DNA of 64,000 bases, taken from assembly GCF_024586915.1 (NCBI RefSeq), contig NZ_JANBVS010000009.1:62001-126000 (forward strand), written 5' to 3'. The translations under genes and the position numbers were made by a program. The stretch comes from Bradyrhizobium sp. SRS-191. GTDB lineage: Bacteria > Pseudomonadota > Alphaproteobacteria > Rhizobiales > Xanthobacteraceae. The notes below the pieces were generated by a model. It was given only the letters and a program-made list of their open reading frames with translations, ran no database searches and was not told where the DNA came from. This document shows, piece by piece, positions 35,415-43,528 of this stretch; position 1 is the first letter of the stretch, and the number at the start of each line of letters is the position of its first letter.

Positions 35415-36338
35415 ATGCTCATCCGGTCGGTCATTTCAGGCGCGCTCGCAGGTCTCCTCTCCATTGCCGCCGCACAGGCGCAGGACACCCGGCATCTGCT
35501 GGAGTCCAAGGAGTCGCTCTACAACAACATCTATGTTTATGAGCAGGCGCCTTACCGCAGCATGACGTTCGGGCATAACCGGCGCATCTATACCGAGAGC
35601 GTCTACAATACCCGCGACGAGCTCGATCTGCCGGTCGACTATACCCGCTTCATGACCACGAGCGTGATGTACGCCAAGACCGTCAGCTCGATCCTGGAGA
35701 TCGGCTTCGGCGGCGGCCGCACCGCCTGGTATCTGCATCGCTTCCTGCCCAAGGTGCAGGTGACGTCGGTCGAGCTCGACCCGACGGTGCTGGAGTTCGC
35801 CAAGAAATATTTCGGGATCAAGGAGGAGCCGAACTTCCACGTCGCCAACCGCGACGGACGGCTGTTCGTGCAGGAATCCAAGGACCGCTACGACATCGTC
35901 CTGATCGATGCCTATCGTGGTCCGTTCGTGCCGTTCCACCTCCTGACCAAGGAATTCTACCAGCTGGTCAAGGATCATCTCGCCGAAGGCGGCGTGGTGG
36001 CGCAGAACGTCGAGCCCTCCACCATGCTGTTCGACGCCGCGGTGAAGACCATTCACAGCGTGTTCCCGCAGGTCGATTTCTACGAGGCCGGCGGCAACAT
36101 CGTCATGGTCGCTTATCCCGGCGACGAGCGGAAGGCCGAGGATCTCGCCGCAATCGCGCAGGAGCGCGACAAGGAGTTCGGCTTCCGCTACAAGCTCGCC
36201 GACATGCTGGCGCAGCGCAAGCGCATCGACATCGACAACGGTCAGGTGATCGACGCCAAGGCCAAGATTCTCACCGATGACTTCGCGCCGGTGGAAGCGC
36301 TGAAGAGCATCGAGCGCCACAACAAGAAGCTGCCATGA
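35415..36338 (+). CDS. Exported spermidine-synthase-like (SpeE-fold) protein
   Basis: A 307-residue protein with a Rossmann methyltransferase/spermidine-synthase fold. The SAM-type loop LEIGFGGGRT is at about residues 92-101, the acidic ribose-binding VELDPTVLE at about 115, ANRDGRLF at about 143 and the post-motif-III IDAYRGPFVP at about 160. The canonical aminopropyltransferase motif D-x-T-D-P is replaced by DAYRG. The N-terminus (LIRSVISGALAGLLSIAAAQAQ) is a clear signal peptide, which is unexpected for an enzyme needing a cytosolic cofactor. It overlaps the next gene (ATGA), which encodes the membrane half usually fused to this domain. Function unknown. The start at 35415 is chosen for the signal peptide. 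Confidence 0.78.
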   Translation: MLIRSVISGALAGLLSIAAAQAQDTRHLLESKESLYNNIYVYEQAPYRSMTFGHNRRIYTESVYNTRDELDLPVDYTRFMTTSVMYAKTVSSILEIGFGGGRTAWYLHRFLPKVQVTSVELDPTVLEFAKKYFGIKEEPNFHVANRDGRLFVQESKDRYDIVLIDAYRGPFVPFHLLTKEFYQLVKDHLAEGGVVAQNVEPSTMLFDAAVKTIHSVFPQVDFYEAGGNIVMVAYPGDERKAEDLAAIAQERDKEFGFRYKLADMLAQRKRIDIDNGQVIDAKAKILTDDFAPVEALKSIERHNKKLP

Positions 36339-36952
36339 GCGAGCAGGTTTCCCGCGCGGGTGTGCTGGCGATCTACATCTGCTCGTTTCTCGTCGGCTGC
36401 GTGCTGATGGGCTTCGAGATGCTCGGCAGCCGCTATCTCAACCCGTATTTCGGCAGCGGCATCGGCGCCTGGGCGAGCCTGATCTCGACCGTGCTGTGCG
36501 CGCTCGCGATCGGCTATTTCGCCGGCAGCGCCATCGTCGACCGCAGGCCTTCGACGCGCACCATCGGCACCATGATCCTGATCGCCGCCGCCTATATGGC
36601 GCTGGTGCCCGCAACCGCCGACGTCGTCATGGCCGACATCCTCGACACCATCGGCGACGGGCCGATGGCAACGCTGATGGCCGCGACCGCGCTTTTGCTG
36701 GTCCCGCTGACGCTTCTCGGCACGTTCTCGCCGATCGCGGTAAGCCTGTTGACGCGCTCGGCCGGCGAGGCCGGCCGCGTCGCGGGCCTGGTGTATGGCG
36801 TCTCCACCATCGGCAACGTGGTCGGCACGCTGGTTACGACCTTCACGCTGATCCCCACCATCGGCTCGCGCGCGATCACCTATTATTTCGCGGTCGCGCT
36901 GGCCGGCTGCGCCGGCATCCTGTTCATTCCGTTCGGCAAGAAGACGTCCTGA
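36335..36952 (+). CDS. Membrane partner (N-terminal half of fused MFS/spermidine-synthase-like proteins)
   Basis: A 205-residue integral membrane protein with about six transmembrane helices. The segment FEMLGSRYLNPYFGSGIGAW (residues about 27-46) and the LGTFSPIAVSLLTR segment (about 127) are typical of the membrane part of proteins annotated as fused MFS/spermidine synthase. Here it is a separate gene, overlapping the exported SpeE-like gene by 4 bp, so the two products probably work together at the inner membrane. The transported or modified compound is unknown. Confidence 0.8.
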   Translation: MSEQVSRAGVLAIYICSFLVGCVLMGFEMLGSRYLNPYFGSGIGAWASLISTVLCALAIGYFAGSAIVDRRPSTRTIGTMILIAAAYMALVPATADVVMADILDTIGDGPMATLMAATALLLVPLTLLGTFSPIAVSLLTRSAGEAGRVAGLVYGVSTIGNVVGTLVTTFTLIPTIGSRAITYYFAVALAGCAGILFIPFGKKTS

Positions 36953-36977
36953 GTTTCATCATCGAAGAGCTTTGCGA

Positions 36978-37922
36978 ATGACCGAGTTCTGGCCCCGCCT
37001 CGCCGCGACTGCGGCAACGGCCGCGTTGCTGCTGACGTCGCTGCCCGCGCAGGCGGAGGACGCCCAGATCGAGCTGTGGGACGGCCAGCGCGCGCTTGGC
37101 CACATCGCCGATCTCCTGAAATTCACCCCGCGGTCGATGGGCGAGCCGGGTCACCAGAAAACCATCGACTACATCAAGGCGGCGATGGCCAAGAGCGCGG
37201 CCGAGGCCGTGCTGACGCAGAGCTTCGCCGCCAAGGGCGACGACGGCAAGGCGATCCCGCTCACCAACATCATCGCCCGCTTCCAGGTGCAGAACCCGCG
37301 CCGCATCATCGTCGCCACGCATTACGACAGCATCATCAAGGCCTATCGCGATCCGAAATCGCCGGACGCGCCGATGCCGGGTGCCAACAACTCCGCCTCG
37401 GCCGTGGCGCTGTTGCTGGAGACCGCGCGCGTGCTGTCGGTGTCACCAAAGCCGAACATCGGCATCGACTTCATCTTCTTCGACGGCGAGGAGGGACCGA
37501 AATCGCTCGGCGCCGGCGATCCGACCTGGCGCGCGCTGGGCTCGCCGCATTTCGCAGCCAACCTGAAGACCTATTATCCGGTCCAGAAGCCGGAAAAGGC
37601 GGTCGATTTCGACATGGTCTGCGACAAGGACCTCAAGCTGCAGCCGGAGCCGTCGTCGTTGCATTCGGCGCTGCCCGAGGTGAAGAAGTTCTGGGGCATC
37701 GGCAGCCAGATCGCGCCGCAGGCGTTCTCGCCGGAGCCGACCGCCTATCCGATCAGCGACGACCATACCGCGCTGATGCAGGCGGGCATTCCGAGCTTCC
37801 TGGTCATCGACTTCGACTACGAGCCCTATTTCAACACCACCCAGGACACGATCGAGCAGTGCTCGGCGCAGAGCCTGGAAACCGTCGGCCGCACGCTGCT
37901 GCGCTATCTCTACACGCCGTGA
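36978..37922 (+). CDS. Exported M28-family peptidase / glutaminyl-cyclase-like protein with altered metal site
   Basis: A 314-residue protein with a signal peptide (LAATAATAALLLTSLPAQA). M28/QC zinc-site positions seen are ATHYDS (His115, Asp117), FFDGEE (Glu171-Glu172) and SDDHTALM (His263). The segment that normally reads GAND, whose Asp bridges or binds zinc, reads GANNSASAV, with Asn at residue 138. The enzyme may therefore bind metal differently or be inactive. The length and FFDGEE context resemble glutaminyl-peptide cyclases as much as aminopeptidases. ATG at 36978 with GAAGAG upstream (a TTG two codons earlier is also possible). It is the third gene of the SpeE-like operon, 25 bp after the membrane gene. 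Confidence 0.82.
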   Translation: MTEFWPRLAATAATAALLLTSLPAQAEDAQIELWDGQRALGHIADLLKFTPRSMGEPGHQKTIDYIKAAMAKSAAEAVLTQSFAAKGDDGKAIPLTNIIARFQVQNPRRIIVATHYDSIIKAYRDPKSPDAPMPGANNSASAVALLLETARVLSVSPKPNIGIDFIFFDGEEGPKSLGAGDPTWRALGSPHFAANLKTYYPVQKPEKAVDFDMVCDKDLKLQPEPSSLHSALPEVKKFWGIGSQIAPQAFSPEPTAYPISDDHTALMQAGIPSFLVIDFDYEPYFNTTQDTIEQCSAQSLETVGRTLLRYLYTP

Positions 37923-37940
37923 GCGGCGCGCCGCTCCTGC

Positions 37941-40061
37941 TCACGCGACGGCCAGTTCGGGCTGCGGCCGTTCGAGAGGCGCTGGCCGGCGCGACAGCAG
38001 CCCGGGCACCAGCGCCTCCGCGGCCTCCGCCCCCGAGATCACCACGGCCTCGACGCCTGCGCCGGCATTGCCGCCGCCGGCGATGACGAGATTACGCAGC
38101 GGCGCCTTGGCGCCCTTCAGCCGGCCTGTGCGGGCCACGCCGTAGATCGAGCCGGCGCTGGCGAGGTCGTAGCGGGCATACGTCACCGGGCTGGCATCGG
38201 TGCGGTAGACGATGTGCTGCGACAGGCCGGGAATGATGGTTTCGGCGGCCGCGATCATCGCATCGCCGAGCTGCTGCTTGCGGGTTTCGTAGTCCTTCGA
38301 ACGGCGCCAAGCCTTCCAGTCGTCACCGCCCTCTTCTCCCGAGAACCAGCTTTTGGCCTGGTCGTGCGAAACGAGGGTGATGATGGTCATCGTCGCATGC
38401 CCCTCCGGCGCCGCCGATGGATCGAGCTTGGACATGACCGCGAGGCCGATGCCCATCGGCGTGTCGAGATGGGTCGCGGGCGCGATGTCCGGGACGACAT
38501 CCAGTCCGAGATGGACCGAGAAGCAGGAGTTGGCCGGCGCGATGGCGCGCTCGCGGAAGGTGGCCGGCAGATCGTCGGGCGTCAGGAGCTGGGTGAAGGT
38601 CCGCCCGAGATCGGCATTCGACACCACCGCCTGCGCGCGGACAATGCGGCCGTTGCCGAGCACGACGCCCGTGGCGCGGCCCTGCTCGACCAGGATGCGC
38701 GTGACCTTGGACTTCAGCTGCACCTCGCCGCCCCGGGCGGTGATCGCCTCCGTCAGCACGTCCGCGAGGTGGCCGGAGCCGCCGACCGGATAGAAGCCGC
38801 CCTTGAAATAATAGCCGAAGATCGGGACCATCTGCGCGCAGCTGAGCTTATCGCTGCCGTCTCCGAGATAGCCCGCGAGCGCATTGAGCGTGGCGATCAG
38901 CTCGGGATCGGAGACATGGGCTGCGACCAGCTCGTCGAACGGGCGGTTCATCCAGCGGAAGGCCTGCGGATGCTTGCGCGGAAAGGCCAGCATCTCCTCG
39001 ATCGATTCGGGCATGCCGGGGATGCCGCTGCGGCCGCGGCCGGTCGCATACATGCTCTCGAAGATGGCGTGGATGGTGTCGAACAGCCGGGTCAGGCCGT
39101 CTGCGCTGGCGGGAAACATGTCGCAGAGCTGACGGACATAGGCGCGCCAGTCCTCGGGCACGTCGATGCGGCGGCCGGCCAGACGGTAGGAGTGGGTGAC
39201 ACGCTTCCATTGAATGCGGTCCGCGACCCCGAGCCGGCGCAGCACGCTCTCGACCGGGCCGCCGGGCCAGACGCCGGAGAAATCATGCGGGCCGGCGTCG
39301 AAGCGATAGAGCACCGGCTTGTTGTCGTGATGCGCCTTGCGCAGATAGCTGTGGCAGAAGCCGCCGGGCACGACGTGATGATCGAACACCTTCACTTTCA
39401 GCCCGGCGTCGGCGAGCAGGGCTGCCGCGGTGAGACCGCCGATTCCGGCGCCGATCACCGCGACATCGCAATCCACGCCATCGGTGGCGGCGAAGGCCGG
39501 CGCCGGCCAATGAAACTCCTCGCGCGACTCCCGCATGCGCTGCAGAGCCTGGCGGATCGCGACACGCGGACCGAAAATCGAGATCAGCGCGCCGGCGACG
39601 ACGATGGCCGTCGTGATCCAGGACGAGACGCCGGCCCAGCGGCACAGTCCGAGCACGATGAACAGGACGCCCCACAGCCCGGTCATCAGCATGTTGATCA
39701 GATGGAACTGCGGCGTCGCGGCGTTGTCGGCATAGCTGGCGCGGGAATAATCCGAGGTCCACGGCCTGCCGACAGAGAGGGAGGCGAAGCTGACCAGGCC
39801 GAGCGCCGCAAAGGACAGCCACAGCGCATTGGCCATCGTCCAGTTCGGCGCGACGTCGTTGGCGATCGCCAGCAGCACGAACAGCGCGAGGCCGCCGGCC
39901 TCGAGCAGCGCGAGCTCGCCGCGGGAGGCGCGCCAGAGATTGCCGGCGAGCGCGATCGCCAAGGCGGACCACACCGCCCAGGCCGGCTGGTTCCACGCGA
40001 GCAGCGCCCAGAAGACGACAAAGGGAAGCAGCGCTAGCTTCACCGTGAGGAACACTCTCAT
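37941..40061 (-). CDS. Membrane-anchored phytoene-dehydrogenase-like FAD oxidoreductase
   Basis: A 706-residue protein. The N-terminal 180 residues hold about six transmembrane helices. From about residue 200 there is a FAD-dependent amine-oxidase/phytoene-desaturase fold with VIGAGIGGLTAAALL (about 204-218), the FDAGPHDFSGVW segment (about 255), the YPVGGSGHLADVL substrate-domain motif (about 425) and the C-terminal FAD loop GGGNAGAGVEAVV (about 670). Related soluble enzymes desaturate, isomerise or saturate polyprenoids. No carotenoid genes are nearby, so the substrate is open. The ATG at 40061 lies downstream of a 20-bp direct repeat that looks like an operator. Confidence 0.83.
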   Translation of the reverse strand: MRVFLTVKLALLPFVVFWALLAWNQPAWAVWSALAIALAGNLWRASRGELALLEAGGLALFVLLAIANDVAPNWTMANALWLSFAALGLVSFASLSVGRPWTSDYSRASYADNAATPQFHLINMLMTGLWGVLFIVLGLCRWAGVSSWITTAIVVAGALISIFGPRVAIRQALQRMRESREEFHWPAPAFAATDGVDCDVAVIGAGIGGLTAAALLADAGLKVKVFDHHVVPGGFCHSYLRKAHHDNKPVLYRFDAGPHDFSGVWPGGPVESVLRRLGVADRIQWKRVTHSYRLAGRRIDVPEDWRAYVRQLCDMFPASADGLTRLFDTIHAIFESMYATGRGRSGIPGMPESIEEMLAFPRKHPQAFRWMNRPFDELVAAHVSDPELIATLNALAGYLGDGSDKLSCAQMVPIFGYYFKGGFYPVGGSGHLADVLTEAITARGGEVQLKSKVTRILVEQGRATGVVLGNGRIVRAQAVVSNADLGRTFTQLLTPDDLPATFRERAIAPANSCFSVHLGLDVVPDIAPATHLDTPMGIGLAVMSKLDPSAAPEGHATMTIITLVSHDQAKSWFSGEEGGDDWKAWRRSKDYETRKQQLGDAMIAAAETIIPGLSQHIVYRTDASPVTYARYDLASAGSIYGVARTGRLKGAKAPLRNLVIAGGGNAGAGVEAVVISGAEAAEALVPGLLSRRPAPLERPQPELAVA

Positions 40062-40090
40062 GACAGCCTCCGCATCGCGCCCACGGCGCC

Positions 40091-40166
40091 AATCTTTCCA
40101 TCGTCAAGATATTGACGTAAGCTGGAACCGGCCGCGGGTCAACCATAATCTTTCCATCGTCAAGAT
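40091..40166. promoter_or_regulatory. Operator-like 20-bp direct repeat upstream of the oxidoreductase
   Basis: AATCTTTCCATCGTCAAGAT occurs twice without mismatch (40091-40110 and 40147-40166), spaced 56 bp start to start. Each unit has inverted ends (ATCTT...AAGAT), and the first runs into CGTCAA-GATA-TTGACG (40102-40117), itself an inverted repeat. The distance to the start at 40061 fits a regulator-binding region. The regulator is unknown. The rest of the 343-bp gap shows nothing clear. Confidence 0.75.
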
Positions 40167-40404
40167 TAGATTCGTCAACTACGGCGGGAAAAAAATGGTA
40201 AAATCATGCCGCGTATCGCACGGATGCCACAGCTGAGGGGTGTTTCATCCGGTTTCGCCCATCAGGCACGGCCAGACTGTGGCGCGGGGATCACTGAAAC
40301 ACGACAAACAAAGAAGAAATTCGCAATTTACGCAGCATTGGAGTCACACATCGCCGCAAAATGGCGACAATCTGCAGTCATCTGAGGCGAGGAGACGCTG
40401 AGGA

Positions 40405-41133
40405 TTGCCGTTCGTGTACCGACCCCACCTGCCAGTATTGGTCTTTGCAGCAATCACCTGCCTGCCCGCCATGCAACCTCAACGCGCGCATGCCGAGTGG
40501 TGGAGCCGCTCCCCGTCCGATTTCGAGGAATGCGCTGACGCGGCCGAGAAGTCGGCCACCAAGGAAGAGAAGACCGCGGCGATGGCGCAGTGTAACGCCA
40601 AATTTGCCGGCAGGCGGAAGGTCGGCGGCGGCTACGTCTATTACGATTTCATGCAGGACCGCAGCTTCGACATCGCCGGGCCCAACCCGACGCCGGAAGA
40701 GCAGAAGTTCATCGACCAGCAATACACGCAATATCTCGAACGCCAACGGCACGCCAATATGAGCTCGGCGATGATGCCGCGGGCGCAGCCGCAGGGGCTG
40801 CAGTCACCGACGCTCAAGGAGATGACGGCGCGCGCCGCGATCGAGCCGCCGAAGCCGGCCATGCCGGCTCCGCCGCCGCTGCCGCGCCCGAGCAAGCCGC
40901 CGGCAGTCGCAGCGCAGCCCGGCCAGACGCCTCCGGCCGCCACGGCCGAGACGCGGGCGCGCATCAAGGCGGCGCAATGCGCCAAGGATGGCGGCCGCCG
41001 CGATTCCTTCTCGTGCAACTTTCCCGTCCTGTCCGAAAAACTCGACGAGCTGAAGCGGATGTTCACCGGCCCGAGCCAGACCGCGACGGCACCGGCCGCG
41101 AAGTCGCCGAAGCGGGCCGACGCCAAGAACTAG
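40405..41133 (+). CDS. Exported Pro/Ala-rich protein of unknown function
   Basis: A 242-residue protein with a signal peptide (LPVLVFAAITCLPAM...RAHA). A conserved-looking N-terminal part has Cys in FEECADAAEK and AQCNAKF, then a Pro/Ala-rich linker (about 145-180) and a C-terminal segment with Cys in AAQCAKDGG and FSCNFP. Four Cys in pairs suggest disulfides in the periplasm. Family not recognised. The start may be TTG at 40405 or GTG at 40414; AGGAG and GAGGA fit either. Confidence 0.65.
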   Translation: MPFVYRPHLPVLVFAAITCLPAMQPQRAHAEWWSRSPSDFEECADAAEKSATKEEKTAAMAQCNAKFAGRRKVGGGYVYYDFMQDRSFDIAGPNPTPEEQKFIDQQYTQYLERQRHANMSSAMMPRAQPQGLQSPTLKEMTARAAIEPPKPAMPAPPPLPRPSKPPAVAAQPGQTPPAATAETRARIKAAQCAKDGGRRDSFSCNFPVLSEKLDELKRMFTGPSQTATAPAAKSPKRADAKN

Positions 41134-41343
41134 GCTGCACTGAGCTGCACTGACCCGGACGGCGTGCGCCGGCAAGGCCCGCGACGCCCGTTCATCCCGC
41201 CGTCATCCTGATGATGCCAGAACGTGCTGCGCCGAGCGGTGCAGCGCGGCGTCACTCGCATGTGCGGCTTGCGACTGCCCGCCGCTTGTCACGTCCTATG
41301 CGAGGCCATAGCTTTGTCCGCGTGGGGCGCAGGAGGCAGTCAC

Positions 41344-41937
41344 ATGGGTCTACTCGATATCCTCAACGGCATGCAGAACGGCCCGCACGGGCCCTCTCAT
41401 CCGACCACCGATAAAAACGGCGGCATGTCGCCGATGACGATGGCGATCCTCGCGCTGCTCGCGTGGAAAGCCGTCAAGCACTTCTCGCAAGGCAACCAGC
41501 AGCCGAACGCAGCGCCGACGCCGGTTCCGCCGCCGCAGCCGGCGCCACAGGGCGGACCGCTCGGCGGCGCGCTGGGCGGAGGTCTTGGTGGAGGTCTCGG
41601 CAACATCCTCGCCGGCGGCCTCGGCGGGCTGCTCGCAGGCGGCGCCGCCGGCAGCGTGCTGTCCGGCGGACTTGGTGATCTCCTCCGCCAGTTCCAGGAC
41701 AAGGGCCATGGCGACACCGCCAATTCGTGGGTCAGCCCCGGCGAGAACAAGCCGATCTCTCCCGGCGATCTCGCCAATGCGCTGGGCGCCGACCAGCTCG
41801 ATCAGCTCACCGCGCAAAGCGGCCTGTCGCGCGAGGAGCTGCTCAACGGCCTCAGCCAATATCTGCCGAAGGTGATCGATCAGCTGACGCCGGACGGCCG
41901 GGTGCCGACCGAGCACGAGCTGTCGGGTCGAATCTGA
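41344..41937 (+). CDS. DUF937/YidB-family protein
   Basis: A 197-residue protein with the YidB-like N-terminus MGLLDILNGMQ, a central Gly/Ala-rich stretch (repeated GGxLGG, about 75-105) and a C-terminal DUF937 core with SWVSPGENKPI (about 126), ANALGADQLDQLTAQSGLS and LLNGLSQYLPKVIDQLTPDG. The function of the family is unknown; E. coli YidB is a small cytoplasmic protein. A perfect AGGAGG stands eight bases before the ATG. The next gene, 27 bp on, is a small stress-type membrane protein, probably in one transcript. Confidence 0.87.
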   Translation: MGLLDILNGMQNGPHGPSHPTTDKNGGMSPMTMAILALLAWKAVKHFSQGNQQPNAAPTPVPPPQPAPQGGPLGGALGGGLGGGLGNILAGGLGGLLAGGAAGSVLSGGLGDLLRQFQDKGHGDTANSWVSPGENKPISPGDLANALGADQLDQLTAQSGLSREELLNGLSQYLPKVIDQLTPDGRVPTEHELSGRI

Positions 41938-41964
41938 AGCCGGCCTTCAGGCAAGGATGATCGC

Positions 41965-42231
41965 ATGATTTACATTTTGATCGTTGGCTTCGTTGCCGGC
42001 CTGCTGGCGCGGCTGCTGTCGCCGGGACCTAACAATCCGTCCGGCTTCATCCTGACCACCGTGCTCGGCATCGTCGGCGCTTTCCTCGCTACCGCTGTCG
42101 GACAGGCGATTGGCCATTATGGCCCCAACCAGGGCGCCGGCTTCATCACCGCGACGATCGGCGCGGTGGTCGTGCTGTTCATCTGGAACAGGCTGGTGGC
42201 CAGCGGCACCATCCGCGACTTCAATCGGTAG
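41965..42231 (+). CDS. GlsB/YeaQ/YmgE family stress-response membrane protein
   Basis: An 88-residue protein with three transmembrane helices and a glycine-rich pattern (FVAGLLARLLSPGPN, TTVLGIVGAFLATAVGQ, ATIGAVVVLFIWNRL) typical of the transglycosylase-associated family. Small inner-membrane proteins of this kind are often part of general stress regulons. The ATG follows AAGGATG. It is followed by a palindromic repeat. Confidence 0.88.
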   Translation: MIYILIVGFVAGLLARLLSPGPNNPSGFILTTVLGIVGAFLATAVGQAIGHYGPNQGAGFITATIGAVVVLFIWNRLVASGTIRDFNR

Positions 42232-42281
42232 GTAACGCCGACATCAGTCATGACAGGCGCAGCAATCCCGAGTCCTTGTGG

Positions 42282-42450
42282 GGCCCTGGATTGCTTCGCT
42301 GCGCTCGCAATGACGCAGATGGAGAATCGAAGCACAACTCACACCGTCGCCGCAGAGACATTGCAGCACTGCGCACCTAGGACCGCCGCTCACCCCGGCT
42401 GACCCTCGGCTTTCACTGTCATTGCGAGCGCAGCGAAGCAATCCAGGGCC
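42282..42450. repeat. Intergenic palindromic repeat, family D, copy 1
   Basis: A perfect 33-bp inverted repeat: 42282-42314 (GGCCCTGGATTGCTTCGCTG and onward to AATGAC) and its complement 42418-42450, separated by 103 bp. A second, modified copy lies at 47931-48037. Confidence 0.9.
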
Positions 42451-42499
42451 AAGTGAAAGGTCCGGATTGCGTCACCGCATGACCGAAGCGAGCGCGATC

Positions 42500-43282
42500 T
42501 CAGCCCAACAGATGCATGCCCGCATCCATGCGAACGACCTCGCCGGTCATCTGCCCCGATGCGGGGCTGGCGAGGAAGGCGACGAGCTGCGCGATGTCAT
42601 CCGCCGATGAGGCCGTGCGCAGCGGCACCCGGGCCACCACGGCATCGCGCACCTGCTTGGCCCCGGCCTCGCCACGGCCCTTGGTGAACCAGGGCGTATC
42701 GATATAGCCGGGGCACACGGTGTTGACGCGAATCGCGGGCGCGAGCGCGCGCGACAGCGACAAGGTCATGGTGTTGAGCGCGCCCTTGCTCGCGGCATAG
42801 GCGATCGACGAGCCGACGCCGCTGATGCCGGCCACCGACGAGACGTTGACGACGGCCGAGGCGCGCATGGCTTCCTTGGCGGCGGCTTCGAGCAGCGGCC
42901 GCGCGGCGCGGATCATCTGGAACGGACCGATGGTGTTGACCGCGTAGATGCGCTGGAAGTCCTCGGCCGAGAGGCCGTCGAGCTGGTCGTGCGGCACGTG
43001 CTTGGTGGTGCCGGCATTGTTGACCAGCACATCCAGCCGGCCCCACGACGCGGCGGCCGCGACGATCGTCTTGCAGTCCTTGTCGCGCGACACGTCGCCC
43101 TGCACGACGATCACCTCGACGCCTTCCTTGCGGCAGAGGTCGGCGGTCTGCTCGGCCTCGCTCTTGCTGTTGGCGTAGTTGACGACGATGCGCATGCCGG
43201 CCTTGGCCAGCAGCAGCGCGGTCGCGGCTCCCAGGCCGGACGCCGAACCTGTGACGATCGCGCTCAGACCCTTGGTCGGCAT
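42500..43282 (-). CDS. Short-chain dehydrogenase/reductase
   Basis: A 260-residue classical SDR. The cofactor motif TGSASGLG is at residues 11-18 and NNAG at about 87-90. The catalytic Ser is in NVSSVAG (about 147), and Tyr-x3-Lys in YAASKG (about 162-167). NADP preference is suggested by the basic pattern NYANSKSE after the second strand. The motif PGYIDTPW follows. The substrate is unknown; the FabG-like layout and the adjacent acyl-CoA dehydrogenase genes suggest acyl-CoA or hydroxyacyl chemistry. ATG at 43282 with GGGAG; a GTG seven codons upstream is less likely. Confidence 0.9.
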   Translation of the reverse strand: MPTKGLSAIVTGSASGLGAATALLLAKAGMRIVVNYANSKSEAEQTADLCRKEGVEVIVVQGDVSRDKDCKTIVAAAASWGRLDVLVNNAGTTKHVPHDQLDGLSAEDFQRIYAVNTIGPFQMIRAARPLLEAAAKEAMRASAVVNVSSVAGISGVGSSIAYAASKGALNTMTLSLSRALAPAIRVNTVCPGYIDTPWFTKGRGEAGAKQVRDAVVARVPLRTASSADDIAQLVAFLASPASGQMTGEVVRMDAGMHLLG

Positions 43283-43528
43283 TCCGGCTCTCCCTGTTGT
43301 CACCTCGCGATCTTCTTAGCCAAGTTCGCGCAGCCTGCAAATCGGGCGCGCGGCCGCCGCGCCAATCTCCGCAGCGCGGAAATCGTTGCGCCCCATGCGG
43401 CGGATGAACATGGCGTTGCGACGCCGGCGCTTGTCACCGCCCGCGCATACGCTCATCATGCCCGGCAAACATCCGGCGCGCCGCGCAGCCGCGGCGCGCG
43501 AGGCAGAACGATCAGGACGAGGAACGCC

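Noticed and set aside
41585..41680. Short GGNGG repeats that might be a CRISPR or satellite
   Set aside because: They encode the Gly/Ala-rich linker of the DUF937 protein and lack regular spacers.
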